From contig NZ_JAJDFY010000001.1 in NCBI RefSeq assembly GCF_024704365.1, forward strand, positions 1,531,001-1,595,000: DNA of 64,000 bases, read 5' to 3'. The notes below the pieces were generated by a model, which worked only from the letters and a program-made list of their open reading frames with translations, was not told the origin of the DNA and made no database searches. Origin of the DNA: Thermomonas sp. S9. GTDB lineage: Bacteria; Pseudomonadota; Gammaproteobacteria; Xanthomonadales; Xanthomonadaceae. Below, in pieces: positions 1-10,522 of the stretch (position 1 is its first letter; each line of letters starts with the position of its first letter). The position numbers and the translations under genes were made by a program.

Positions 1-371
1 GCTACCTGCTGGCCTGCCTGCTGGGGCTGGCGCTGCAGGCCTGCCCGCCCGCGCGGTGGCCGCTGCTGGCGCTGCCGCTGGCGGCGGTGCTGGTGGATAC
101 CGGCCTGACGCTGCTGCGCCGTATCCTGCGCCGCGAGCGCTGGTGGCAGCCGCACCTGCAACATCTTTACCAGCGCTGGGCGCGCGCCCTTGGCCATCCG
201 CGCGTGACGCTGCGCTATGCGGCGTGGACCGCGCTGGCGATCGCCTGCATGGTCTGGCTGCAGACGGTGCCGATCGCATGGGCCTACGGCGGCTGCGGCG
301 CGTTTCTCGGCGCCTCGACCTGGCTGTGGTGGCGCGGGCAGGCGCGCGCCGGCGCGGAGGGCGTGGCATGA
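1..371 (+). CDS. Glycosyltransferase family 4 (WecA/MraY-like) protein, 3' part
   Basis: The gene enters from the left edge; about 122 C-terminal residues are visible, reading from base 3. They are strongly hydrophobic (two or more membrane spans) and contain the sequence HLYQR near residue 53, which resembles the conserved His-rich cytoplasmic loop of WecA/MraY-type sugar-1-phosphate transferases. Such enzymes load a sugar phosphate onto undecaprenyl phosphate at the inner membrane to start O-antigen or capsule synthesis. The stop overlaps the next start (ATGA), so it is translationally coupled to the NDP-sugar dehydratase gene. Family assignment rests on a short fragment. Confidence 0.7.
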   Translation, partial: YLLACLLGLALQACPPARWPLLALPLAAVLVDTGLTLLRRILRRERWWQPHLQHLYQRWARALGHPRVTLRYAAWTALAIACMVWLQTVPIAWAYGGCGAFLGASTWLWWRGQARAGAEGVA

Positions 372-1537
372 GTCGCCACTGGTGGCATCGCCTGACGCCA
401 TCGCGCGGGCACCGCAGGCGCATGGCGGCCGAACCCGGCGAGGCCGCGGCCTTGCTCGGGCGCGCCGAGCACACTGCCGATCCCGGCAAGGTCCGCGCCT
501 GGCTGCGCGGGCAGACGGTGCTGGTGACCGGGGCCGGGGGTTCGATCGGTGCCGAGCTGTGCCGCCAGTGCGCGCTGTACGGCGCGCGCCGGCTGCTGCT
601 GGTGGAAATCGACGAACTGGCGCTGTTGCAGGTGCAGGAGCGCCTGCACGCGGCGTTCCCGGCGCTGGAGTGCGTGGCGGTGCTCGGCGACTGCGGCGAT
701 CCGGCGGTGCTGGCGCACGCGCTGGGGCAGGGGCCAGTGGAGACCCTGATCCATGCCGCCGCCTACAAGCACGTGCCGCTGCTGGAGGCGCAGCCGCGCG
801 AGGCTGCGCGCAACAACGTGCTGGCCACCGCGGCAGTGGCACAGGCGGCGCGCGTGGCCGGCATCGCCTGCATGGTGCTGGTGTCCACCGACAAGGCGGT
901 GGATCCGGTCAGCGTGCTGGGCGCGAGCAAGCGCCTGGCCGAGCAGGCCTGCCTGGCGCTGCTGGCGCAGGCGCCCGCGACCCGGCTGGCAGTGGTGCGC
1001 TTCGGCAATGTGCTCGATTCGGCCGGCAGCGTGACCCAGGTGTTCCGCGAACAGATCCGCCGCGGCGGGCCGCTGACGCTGACCCATCCGCAGGCCACCC
1101 GCTATTTCATGACCATCCCCGAGGCCTGCCAATTGATCCTGCAGGCGGCCGCGTTGGGCGAGCAGCGCGCCATGTACGCGCTGGACATGGGGGCGCCGGT
1201 GGCGATCCTGACGCTGGCCTCGCGCCTGCTGCGGCAGGCGGGGCTGCAGCCGCAGGAGGTCGGGATGGTGTTCACCGGCCTGCGCCCGGGCGAGCGCCTG
1301 CACGAGCCGGCCCTGCCGCCGCAGCGGCAGCAGGCCGCGCCCGGGATCTGGCGGTTGCCGCTGGACGCGGCCGTGCCGGCATTCTTCGCCACCTGGCTGG
1401 AGGCGCTGCGTGAGGCCGTGCTTTCTTATGATGTGCCTGCGCTGCAGCGACTGCTGCGCGAGACCGCGCCCGCCGACTCCCACGCGCCCCAATATCCCCG
1501 CGATTCCCGCGATTCCAACGACAGAGCCCATCGATGA
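368..1537 (+). CDS. NDP-sugar 4,6-dehydratase/epimerase, FlaA1/WbpM-like SDR
   Basis: 389 residues. An extended short-chain dehydrogenase with the NAD-binding glycine motif GAGGSIGAELC near residue 57 and the WbpM/FlaA1-type signature TDKAVDPVSVLGASKR, in which the usual catalytic Tyr of YxxxK is replaced. It lacks the N-terminal membrane domain of full-size WbpM (about 600 aa), so it corresponds to the catalytic half only. The start at 368 overlaps the upstream stop, and its own stop overlaps the galU start (ATGA), making a tight three-gene polysaccharide-precursor operon. It probably makes a 4-keto-6-deoxy UDP-sugar for surface polysaccharide; substrate unknown. Confidence 0.85.
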   Translation: MSRHWWHRLTPSRGHRRRMAAEPGEAAALLGRAEHTADPGKVRAWLRGQTVLVTGAGGSIGAELCRQCALYGARRLLLVEIDELALLQVQERLHAAFPALECVAVLGDCGDPAVLAHALGQGPVETLIHAAAYKHVPLLEAQPREAARNNVLATAAVAQAARVAGIACMVLVSTDKAVDPVSVLGASKRLAEQACLALLAQAPATRLAVVRFGNVLDSAGSVTQVFREQIRRGGPLTLTHPQATRYFMTIPEACQLILQAAALGEQRAMYALDMGAPVAILTLASRLLRQAGLQPQEVGMVFTGLRPGERLHEPALPPQRQQAAPGIWRLPLDAAVPAFFATWLEALREAVLSYDVPALQRLLRETAPADSHAPQYPRDSRDSNDRAHR

Positions 1538-2438
1538 CCCGATCCTCTCCGCGCATCCGCAAGGCGGTATTTCCGTCGCCGGCCTTGGCACCCGCTTCCT
1601 GCCGGCCACCAAGACCGTGCCCAAGGAAATGCTGCCGATCGTCGATCGTCCGCTGATCCAGTACGCGGTGGACGAGGCGATCGCCGCCGGCTGCGACACC
1701 CTGGTGTTCGTCACCAACCGCTACAAGCACGCGGTGGCCGATTACTTCGACAAGGCCTACGAGCTGGAGCAGAAACTGGAGAAATCCGGCAAGCAGGAAC
1801 TGCTGGCACTGGTGCGCAACGTGCTGCCCGAGGGCGTGCGCGCGGTGTTCGTGACCCAGGCCGAGGCGCTGGGGCTGGGGCATGCGGTGCTGTGCGCGCG
1901 CCCGGTGGTCGGCGACGAGCCGTTCGCGGTGCTGCTGCCGGACGATCTCATCTGGAGCCACGGCGACGGCGCGCTCAAGCAGATGGCCGACCATGCCCAG
2001 GCCACCGGCGGCAGCGCGGTGGCGGTGCAGGACGTGCCGCGCGAACAGACCGGCAGCTACGGCATCGTGGCCACCGAGGCGTTCGACGGCCAGGCCGGGC
2101 AGATCCGCGAGATCGTGGAGAAGCCACGGCCGGAGCACGCGCCCAGCAATCTGGCGGTGGTCGGCCGCTACATCCTCACGCCGGCCATCTTCGACCTGCT
2201 GGAAACCACCCCGAAGGGTGCCGGCGGCGAGATCCAGCTGACCGATGCGATCGCCGCGCTGCTGCAGCGCGAGCGGGTGGATGCGTTCCGCTTCCACGGC
2301 ACCCGCTTCGATTGCGGCACCCACCTGGGGCTGATCGAGGCCACCATCCGCTACGCGCTGGATCACGAGAAACTCAGCGAGGCGGCGCGCGGCCTGATGC
2401 AGAAGGCGCTGGGCGAGATGGGCGTAGTCGAGACCTGA
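1534..2438 (+). CDS. galU: UTP-glucose-1-phosphate uridylyltransferase (frameshifted)
   Basis: Makes UDP-glucose from UTP and glucose-1-phosphate for LPS and exopolysaccharide. The start ATG at 1534 overlaps the upstream stop. The first codons read MTRSSPRIRKAVFP, then the frame shifts at about 1573, where one C/G appears to be missing; the next frame continues with the nucleotidyl-transferase signature VAGLGTRFLPATKTVPKEML. With one base restored the protein is 301 aa, the normal GalU length. The rest is intact (KEML, ETTPKGAGGEIQLTDAI). An essential-type housekeeping gene broken only by one base in a GC run is most likely a sequence error. Confidence 0.9.
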
Positions 2439-2463
2439 GCCCCGGCCACCGGTAGCCGCCACG

Positions 2464-2489
2464 ACAACGGCGCCTTGCGGCGCCGTTGT
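2464..2489. terminator. Hairpin between convergent galU and fadA
   Basis: A perfect 11-bp stem (ACAACGGCGCC / GGCGCCGTTGT) with a TTGC loop. It lies between two convergent genes, so it probably serves as a bidirectional terminator, although no long T tract follows. Confidence 0.7.
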
Positions 2490-2511
2490 CCTGCCATCGC
2501 GTGGCTGGCGA

Positions 2512-3717
2512 TCAGAGCGCTTCGAAGATGCCCGCCGCGCCCATGCCGGTGCCGATGCACATGGTGACCATGCCGTATTTCTGCTTGCGCCGACGCAGGC
2601 CGTGCACCAGGGTGGCGGTGCGGATCGCGCCGGTGGCGCCCAGCGGATGACCCAGCGCGATCGCCCCGCCTAGCGGGTTGACCTTGGCTGGATCCAGCCC
2701 GCAGTCGCGGATCACCGCCAGCGCCTGCGCGGCGAATGCCTCGTTGAGCTCGATCCAGTCCAGCTGGTCCTGGGTGAGGCCGCCTTGCTTGAGCGCCTTG
2801 GGGATCGCTGCGACCGGGCCGATGCCCATCACTTCCGGACGCACGCCGGCCACGCTGAAGCTGACGAAACGCGCCAGCGGGGTCAGCCCGTAATCCTTGA
2901 TCGCCTGCTCCGACGCCAGCAGCACGGCGCCGGCGCCGTCGCTCATCTGCGACGAGTTGCCGGCCGTCACGGTGCCGCCGAACTGGCCGTTGCGGAACAC
3001 CGGACGCAGTCTGGCCAATCCCTCCGGCGAGGTGTCCGGGCGCGGGCCCTCGTCCTGCTCCACCAGCAGCTTCTTCATCCGGATGGTGTTGCCGGCCAAG
3101 TCGGGAAGCCGCACGACGATCTCGTACGGGGTAATCTCGTCGCGGAACTCGCCGGCCGCCTGCGCGGCCAGCGCCTTCTGATGCGAGGCCAGGGCGAAGG
3201 CGTCCTGATCCTCGCGCGAGACCTTCCACTCCTCGGCCACCTTTTCGGCGGTGATGCCCATGCCATAGGCGATCGCCACGTGGTCGTCGCGGAACACCGC
3301 CGGCGACAGCGCGACCTTGTTGCCCATCATCGGCACCATCGACATCGATTCGGTGCCGCCGGCCAGCATCAGGTCGGAATGGCCCAGCTGGATCTGCTGC
3401 GCGGCCAGCGCTACCGCCTGCAGGCCGGAGGAGCAGAAGCGGTTGATGGTCTGGCCGGCGACGGTATTGGGCAGGCCCGCCAGCAGCACGCCGATGCGTG
3501 CCACGTTCATGCCTTGCTCGCCCTCGGGCATGGCGCAGCCGATGATGGCGTCGTCGATGCGGTTGACGTCGATGCCCGGCGCCTGCGCGATCACGGCCTT
3601 CAGCACGTGCGCCAGCATGTCGTCGGGGCGGGTGTTGCGGAACACGCCCTTCGGGGCCTTGCCCACCGGGGTGCGGGTGGCGGCGACGATGTAGGCGTCC
3701 TGGATTTGCTTGCTCAT
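2512..3717 (-). CDS. fadA: Acetyl-CoA C-acyltransferase (3-ketoacyl-CoA thiolase)
   Basis: 401 aa. Last step of fatty-acid beta-oxidation: cleaves 3-ketoacyl-CoA with CoA to acetyl-CoA and a shortened acyl-CoA. The thiolase nucleophile Cys is in NRFCSSGLQA (near residue 90), the catalytic His in GHPLGATG and the second Cys in CIGTGMG at the C-terminus. The start MSKQIQ is preceded by a GGAG ribosome site nine bases upstream; reading further upstream has no support. It follows the fadN-like gene on the same strand, 142 bases away, consistent with the two-subunit trifunctional complex. A biosynthetic acetoacetyl-CoA thiolase role is less likely in this context. Confidence 0.9.
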   Translation of the reverse strand: MSKQIQDAYIVAATRTPVGKAPKGVFRNTRPDDMLAHVLKAVIAQAPGIDVNRIDDAIIGCAMPEGEQGMNVARIGVLLAGLPNTVAGQTINRFCSSGLQAVALAAQQIQLGHSDLMLAGGTESMSMVPMMGNKVALSPAVFRDDHVAIAYGMGITAEKVAEEWKVSREDQDAFALASHQKALAAQAAGEFRDEITPYEIVVRLPDLAGNTIRMKKLLVEQDEGPRPDTSPEGLARLRPVFRNGQFGGTVTAGNSSQMSDGAGAVLLASEQAIKDYGLTPLARFVSFSVAGVRPEVMGIGPVAAIPKALKQGGLTQDQLDWIELNEAFAAQALAVIRDCGLDPAKVNPLGGAIALGHPLGATGAIRTATLVHGLRRRKQKYGMVTMCIGTGMGAAGIFEAL

Positions 3718-3742
3718 GGATGGACTCCAATGTCTGGGGTGT

Positions 3743-3819
3743 CGGCGGCACAAGGACGTGCCGCCGCGGTATCGCATGCGATGCCGCGCAAGCGGGCGAA
3801 TGTCATGCCATTCGCCCGC
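3743..3819 (-). other. Two hairpins between the fadN-like gene and fadA
   Basis: The 142-base gap between the two fad genes holds two strong perfect stems: CGGCGGCAC/GTGCCGCCG (3743-3766, 6-base loop) and GCGGGCGAATG/CATTCGCCCGC (3792-3819, 6-base loop). No T tract follows either. They may set relative mRNA stability or partial termination inside the operon (inference). Confidence 0.55.
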
Positions 3820-3859
3820 GCCGGGAAAGTCGCGGCAGGAGGCCCGATCTTTCCCATGC

Positions 3860-6231
3860 TCAGTTCCGCAGCGGCTTGCCGGTCTTGAGCATGTGCGCGA
3901 TGCGGGCCTGGGTCTTGTCCTGCTGCGCCAGCTCCACGAAGTGCTTGCGCTCAAGCTTGATCAGCCAGTCCTCGTCCACCAGCGCGCCGCGCTCGACCTC
4001 GCCGCCGCACAGCACGGTGGCGATGCGTTCGGCAATCTCGTAGTCGTACTCACTGATGAAGCGGCCCTCCAGCATGTTGACCAGCAGCATCTTGAAAGTG
4101 GCGATGCCGACGTCGCCGGCGACCTGGATGCGGCGCGCCGGCAGCGGTGGGCGGTAGCCGCCCTCGGCCAGCGCGCGCGCCTCGGCCTTGGCGATGTACA
4201 GCAGCTCGTGGGCGTGGAAGGCGACCTTGTCGTTGCCACGCAGCAGGCCCAGCTCCTTGGCGTTGAGCGCCGAGGTGGACACCTTGGCCATCGCCACCGT
4301 CTCGAAGATCTTCTTCAGCTCGGCAAACACGTCGCCGCCCGGGCCGGTCGCCGCGGAGGCGCGCACCGCCAGTTCCTTCAGGCCGCCGCTGGCCGGCAGC
4401 AGGCCCACGCCGGCCTCGACCAGGCCGATGTAGCTCTCCAGGTGCGCCACGGTCCTGGCGCTGTGCATCTGGAACTCGCAGCCGCCGCCGAGGGCCAACC
4501 CGCGCACGGCCGCAACCACCGGTACCAGCGAATATTTGAGACGCTGGCTGGTGGCCTGGAAGTTGGCCACCATCGCCTCGAACAGGTCGAGCTTGCCGGC
4601 CTGCAGCGCGCCCAGCGCACCGGCCAGGTCGGCACCGGCGGAGAACGGCTCCTTCGGCTGCCAGATCACCAGGCCGGCGAAGTCGCGCTCGGCGCGCGCC
4701 ACGGCTTCCTGCAGCCCGTCCAGCACGGCGTCGGAGACGGTGTGCATCTTGGTCTTGAAGCTGACCACGGCGATGCCGTCGCCGTCGTGCCACATGCGCA
4801 GGCCGTCGTTCTCGAACACCGTCTCGCCGGGGGCGAAGCGCTCGCCCAGCATCGGATCGGGGAAGCGCTGGCGCCGGTAGACCGGCAGCGACGAGCGCGG
4901 CAGCAGGGCGTTCTTGGCCGGGCTGTAGCTGCCCTCGGCGGCGTGTACGCCGTCGCGCTGGGTGACCCAGGCGGGCAGGGCGGCATCGCGCATGGCGCGC
5001 CCGGCGGCGATGTCCTCGGCGATCCACGCCGCCACCTGATTCCAGCCCGCGGTTTGCCAGGTCTCGAACGGGCCCTGCGCCCAGCCGTAGCCCCAGCGGA
5101 TCGCGAAATCCACGTCGCGCGCGGTGTCCGCAATATCGGCCAGGTGGTAGGCGCTGTAGTGGAACAGGTCGCGGAAGCAGGCCCACAGGAACTGCGCCTG
5201 CGGATGCTGGCTCTCGCGCAGCTTCGCGAACTTCTCCGCCGGGTTCTTCAGCTTGAGGATCTCCACCACCTCCGGCGCCGCGTCGCGGTCGGCCACGCGG
5301 TAGTCCTGCGCCGCCAGATCCAGCACCACGATCTCCTTGCCGACCTTGCGGAAGATGCCAGCCCCAGTCTTTTGCCCCAGGGCGCCCCCTGGCGATCAGC
5401 GCCTGCAGCCAGTCCGGCGCCTGGAAGTAGCGGTGCCACGGATCGTCCGGCAGGGTGTCGGCCATGGTCTTGATGACGTGCGCCATGGTGTCCAGCCCGA
5501 CCACGTCGGAGGTGCGGTAGGTGGCGGACTTCGGCCGCCCCAGCAGCGGGCCGGTCAGCGCGTCCACCTCGTCGAAGCCGAGGCCGAACGCGTGGGTGTG
5601 GTGGATCACCGACAGGATCGAGAACACGCCGATCCGGTTGCCGATGAAGTTGGGGGGTGTCCTTGGCGCGCACCACGCCCTTGCCGAGCTGGGTGGTGAG
5701 GAAGGCTTCCAGGCCATCGAGCACGCCCGGATCGGTAGTCTGCGCCGGGATCAGTTCGGCCAGATGCATGTAGCGCGGCGGATTGAAGAAGTGCACGCCG
5801 CAGAAGCGGTGTTTCAGCTCTTCGGGAAGAACGCCTGCCAAAGCATTGATCCCCAAGCCAGATGTATTGCTGGCCAGGATCGCATGGGCGGGCACGAACG
5901 GGGCGATCTTGCGGTACAGGTCCTGCTTCCAGTCCATTCGCTCGGCGATCGCCTCGATGATCAGGTCGCAGTCTTTCAGCAGCTCCAGCCCGCTGTCGTA
6001 GTTGGCAGGCGTGATCGCCTCGGCCAGCCGCTGGCTGGCCAGCGGTGCCGGCGAGAGCTTGCCGAGGTTGCCGATCGCCTTGAGCACGACGCCGTCGGCC
6101 GGCCCGTCCTTGGCGGGGAGGTCGAAAAGCACGGTGTCGATGCCGGTATTGGTCAGGTGGGCGGCGATCTGCGCGCCCATCACGCCGGCGCCGAGCACGG
6201 CGGCGCGGCGTACGAGCAGTTTCTGAGACAT
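3860..6231 (-). CDS. 3-hydroxyacyl-CoA dehydrogenase/enoyl-CoA hydratase, FadN-like (two frameshifts)
   Basis: Bifunctional beta-oxidation protein with the dehydrogenase first (NAD motif GAGVMGAQIA near residue 15, SNTSGLGI, HFFNPPRYMHL) and the enoyl-CoA hydratase/crotonase domain last (FSAGADL, ALGGGCEFQMH). This domain order is that of Bacillus FadN, opposite to enteric FadB. Two one-base insertions break the frame as written: a run of six G/C near 5652 (inside KDTPNFIGNR) and five G/C near 5385 (IARGALGQ). Removing both gives exactly 789 aa, the FadN length. The start MSQKLL at 6231 is chosen because AGGAG lies nine bases upstream; the earlier ATG at 6240 would sit on the ribosome site. 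It is the second gene of the tetR-fadN-fadA operon. Confidence 0.88.
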
Positions 6232-6262
6232 GTTTTCCATCTCCTTGAAAATCCTGATTTAA

Positions 6263-6889
6263 TCAGCGCGCTTCAGCCTGGAATCCGGCTGCGGCGAAAC
6301 GGATGAGCGCCTGCGCGGCGCGCTGGCGGTGGGTGGCCTCGGAGACTCCCGAAGGCCGCTTGATCAGGCCGAAGTCGGCCATCGCATAGGTCAGCGCGCC
6401 GGACAGGAAGTCCAGCCGCCAGTACAGTTCTTCCTTGCCCAGCCCCGGCACGCAGCCGGCAATCGCCTTGGCGAACTCGCGCAGCACATGGCCGTACTGG
6501 TCGGACAGGAACTTGCGCAGGCGGTCGTTGTTCTCGGCATAGGTGCGGGCGATCACCCGGATGAAGGCGCCGCCGCCGTGGCGATCCTGGGCCATGGCCA
6601 GGGCAGGTTCGACGAACGCGGCGAGGATCGGCTCCAGCTGCCCGGGCGCGGTTTTCAGCGCGCGCTGCAGGGCTTCGAGCCGCTGGGCGCTCATCACGTC
6701 CATGCGCCGGCGGAAGACTTCGTTGACGAGGTTGTCCTTGCTGCCGAAGTGGTAGTTGACCGCAGCGATGTTGACGTCGGCGTGGCTGGTGACCTGGCGC
6801 AGCGAGGTCGAGGCGAAGCCCTGCTGGGCGAACAGCTCCTCGGCCGCGTACAGGATGCGGTCCTTGGTGGAGAAATGCTGCAGGCTCAT
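6263..6889 (-). CDS. TetR-family regulator, PsrA/FadR-like
   Basis: 208 aa. The N-terminal TetR helix-turn-helix reads [22 protein letters not shown] followed by [11 protein letters not shown], with a CerR/PsrA-type ligand-binding C-terminal half. The start at 6889 follows a GGAGG site; longer upstream reading is not supported. It heads the minus-strand operon with the fadN-like gene (31 bases downstream) and fadA, so it is probably the acyl-CoA-sensing repressor of beta-oxidation, as PsrA is in pseudomonads. The perfect palindrome just upstream is its likely operator. Confidence 0.82.
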   Translation of the reverse strand: MSLQHFSTKDRILYAAEELFAQQGFASTSLRQVTSHADVNIAAVNYHFGSKDNLVNEVFRRRMDVMSAQRLEALQRALKTAPGQLEPILAAFVEPALAMAQDRHGGGAFIRVIARTYAENNDRLRKFLSDQYGHVLREFAKAIAGCVPGLGKEELYWRLDFLSGALTYAMADFGLIKRPSGVSEATHRQRAAQALIRFAAAGFQAEAR

Positions 6890-6908
6890 CGGCCCTCCGG
6901 CGCCAGAA

Positions 6909-6924
6909 TCAAACGCGCGTTTGA
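6909..6924. promoter_or_regulatory. Palindromic operator, PsrA/TetR type
   Basis: TCAAACGCGCGTTTGA is a perfect 16-bp palindrome 20 bases upstream of the TetR start. It fits the described PsrA half-site pattern CAAAC-N(2-4)-GTTTG. Its place implies autoregulation of the tetR-fadN-fadA operon and perhaps an effect on the divergent ndk promoter region. Confidence 0.7.
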
Positions 6925-7018
6925 GCCTACGCCGTACGCCTGCGTACGTCAATCGCGGGCGCATACCGGGCGACCGCCGGCAGCGCGGCCGATGCTGCGG
7001 AAGGCGCCGGAAATGCGC

Positions 7019-7068
7019 TAGAATCTCCCGCAGCCATATCGGCCAAACCCGCGCCAGTACGCGGGTTT
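7019..7068 (+). promoter_or_regulatory. Probable ndk promoter -10 and leader hairpin
   Basis: TAGAAT at 7019-7024 follows GCGC exactly as in front of guaB (16388). Downstream, AAACCCGCG (7045-7053) pairs with CGCGGGTTT (7060-7068) and is followed by TTC, a terminator-like hairpin in the leader. No good -35 is visible. A second -10-like TTATCCT follows at about 7072. Confidence 0.4.
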
Positions 7069-7124
7069 TCTGTTATCCTCGGGCGCTTCCGGCAAGGACG
7101 CCCGCCAACTTTCCGGAGAATCCC

Positions 7125-7550
7125 ATGGCGCTGGAGCGCACCCTTTCGATCATCAAACCCGATGCCGTCGCCAAGAACGTGATCGGCCAGATCTACACCC
7201 GTTTCGAGCAAGCCGGCCTCAAGATCGTGGCCGCCAGGATGAAGCACCTCTCGCGCGCCGAGGCCGAGGGCTTCTACGCCGTGCACCGCGAGCGCCCGTT
7301 CTTCAACGCGCTGGTGGAATTCATGATCTCCGGCCCGGTGATGATCCAGGTGCTGGAAGGCGAGGGCGCGGTGCGCAAGAACCGTGAGCTGATGGGCGCC
7401 ACCAACCCGAAGGACGCCGCGCCGGGCACCATCCGCGCCGACTTCGCCGACAGCATCGACGCCAACGCCGTGCACGGCTCGGACTCGCTGGAGAATGCCG
7501 CGATCGAAGTCGCGTACTTCTTCCCGGCCACCGACGTCTACGCGCGCTGA
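7125..7550 (+). CDS. ndk: Nucleoside-diphosphate kinase
   Basis: 141 aa, the normal family length. Transfers the gamma phosphate of ATP to NDPs through a phosphohistidine; the active His lies in NAVHGSDS near residue 117. The N-terminus [15 protein letters not shown] is typical, and a GGAGAA ribosome site lies six bases before the ATG. Followed after seven bases by rlmN, so they are probably co-transcribed. Confidence 0.97.
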   Translation: MALERTLSIIKPDAVAKNVIGQIYTRFEQAGLKIVAARMKHLSRAEAEGFYAVHRERPFFNALVEFMISGPVMIQVLEGEGAVRKNRELMGATNPKDAAPGTIRADFADSIDANAVHGSDSLENAAIEVAYFFPATDVYAR

Positions 7551-7557
7551 TCCGCCG

Positions 7558-8809
<1,252 letters not shown>

Positions 8810-8820
<11 letters not shown>

Positions 8821-9626
8821 CGACGCGAGGGTCGGGTTCGCGGTCGTCGCGATACTGCTGCTGGCCGGCTGCCAGCAGATGGAGCGCCTGTCCTTCATCC
8901 GGCCCAGCGCCCAGCCCCGCGGCTATACCCAGATCGCCCCCACCTACGACGTGAGCGGCAAGAAGGGCCGCGCCGAGACCGATCCGGCCCTGCTGCTGCT
9001 GTCCGCCGGCGACCAGCTGCAGCGCGGCCAGTATGCCGAGGCCGAACGGCTGGCGCGGCAGGTGCTGAAGCTGCAGCCCGGCTCCGGCGATGCCCAGACC
9101 CTGCTGGGTGCGATCGCCAGCGCGCGCGGCGATGCCGCCGCCGCCGGCAAGGCCTACCAGGCGGCGGCGATGGGCGCGCCGGGCAACGGCATCTACGCCA
9201 ACAACTACGGCAGCTGGCTGTGCGCCAATGGGCGCGCCATGGAGTCGCTGGACTGGTTCGAGCGCGCGCTGGCCGATCCGTCCTATCCGACGCCGGCGGC
9301 CGCGCTCGCCAATGCCGGCAGCTGCGCGAGCGCGGCCGGCCAGGCGCAGCGCGCGGAATCCAGCTGGCGCAAGGCGCTGGCGCTGGACCCCCCAGAATCT
9401 GGCGGCGCTGGCCGGCCTGGCCGCCCTGGAGCAGGGGCGCGGCAACGGGCTGGAGGCGCGCGCGTTCGTCGAGCGCTGGCTGGCGCTGAGCCCGGACGAT
9501 CCGGCCGGTTTGCGACTGGCGGCGGAGATCGAGCAGAAACTGGGCGACAACGCGGCCGCTTCGCGCTATCTTTCCCGTTTGCAGGCGATTTCCTCCGGTC
9601 CAGCCACGGTACCGCGCACGCAATGA
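8810..9626 (+). CDS. pilF: Type IV pilus stability lipoprotein PilF/PilW, TPR (frameshifted)
   Basis: Outer-membrane pilotin-type lipoprotein that helps PilQ assembly. Signal peptide with lipobox LLAGC (Cys near residue 21), then tetratricopeptide repeats ([55 protein letters not shown]). The frame breaks in a run of six C at about 9391: ALALDP should continue [15 protein letters not shown], which it does once one C is removed. The restored length is 271 aa. The start overlaps the rlmN end; the end overlaps the RodZ start (ATGA). Confidence 0.87.
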
Positions 9627-10447
9627 CAGCGAACATGGCCCAGGATTCCACCCACGCGGCGCTGGCCGGTTGCGGCGCGCGCCTGCGCGCGGCCCGCGAG
9701 GCGGCCGGTTTGCAGATCGAGGACGTGGCGGCCAGGCTGCACATGCCGGCGCGCGTGGTGCGCTCGCTGGAGGCGGAGGACTGGGCGCGACTGGGGGCGC
9801 CGGTGTTCGTGCGCGGCCAGGTGCGCAGCTATTCGCGCCTGCTCGGGCTCGGCACCACGGCGATGATGGAGGCGCTCGACGTGGCGCCGGTGGAGCCGAC
9901 CCGGCTGGTGAGCCGCACCCATGTTTCCAGGACCCGCTGGTGGGCCGAGCAGATCGGGCGCCGGCTGGTCTACATCGTGCTGACGCTGTCGCTGGCGATC
10001 CCGGCCTGGGTCGCCACCCGCCAGCATCTGGCGGCGGAAGCCGCGCCCGCGGTCGCGGCGCTCGACACCGCACCGTCCGCCGTCGCGCAGGCCGCGGCGC
10101 CGCGCACGGTGGTGGCCTCGATGGCGCCGCTGCCGGCCGCGCCCGTGCCCGCGCCAACGAGCGCAACGGCCACGGCGCAGTCGGGCCCGGACATCCTGCT
10201 GCGCACCCGCGGCAAGACCTGGTTGGAAGTGCTCGGCCGCGACGGCGCGACGATCGAACAGGCCTTGCTGCCGGCAGGCAGCGAGCGCCGTTATGCCGCG
10301 GCTCAGGTCGGGCGCCTGACCATCGGCAACGCGTCGGCGGTGCAGCTCGACGTGCGCGGGCAGGCGGTGGATGTCACGGCGCACGCCCGCGCGAACGTCG
10401 CCCGCTTTGCGGTATCCTCCGACGGCTCGGTCGCCGCGGTCGATTGA
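9623..10447 (+). CDS. rodZ: RodZ-like helix-turn-helix membrane protein
   Basis: 274 aa. An N-terminal Cro/CI-type HTH (LRAAREAAGLQIEDVAARLHM), a single membrane span near residues 117-135, an Ala/Pro-rich periplasmic linker and a C-terminal DUF4115 domain (KTWLEVLGRDG..., VGRLTIGNA). This is the architecture of RodZ, which couples MreB to cell-wall synthesis. In many gammaproteobacteria the gene sits between pilF and ispG/yfgM, as here (without ispG). Start ATG overlaps the pilF stop. Confidence 0.85.
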   Translation: MTANMAQDSTHAALAGCGARLRAAREAAGLQIEDVAARLHMPARVVRSLEAEDWARLGAPVFVRGQVRSYSRLLGLGTTAMMEALDVAPVEPTRLVSRTHVSRTRWWAEQIGRRLVYIVLTLSLAIPAWVATRQHLAAEAAPAVAALDTAPSAVAQAAAPRTVVASMAPLPAAPVPAPTSATATAQSGPDILLRTRGKTWLEVLGRDGATIEQALLPAGSERRYAAAQVGRLTIGNASAVQLDVRGQAVDVTAHARANVARFAVSSDGSVAAVD

Positions 10448-10522
10448 TCTGCGAAACGCGCGGCGCGTCCGGCCCCGAATCCATCCACATCACCCCGTCC
10501 AGGATGACGGGCGAGAGGCAGC

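Noticed and set aside
284..1717. Long open frame on the minus strand over the dehydratase and galU
   Set aside because: High-GC shadow: composition rich in Arg/His/Gln/Gly without domains, while the plus strand carries recognisable enzymes.
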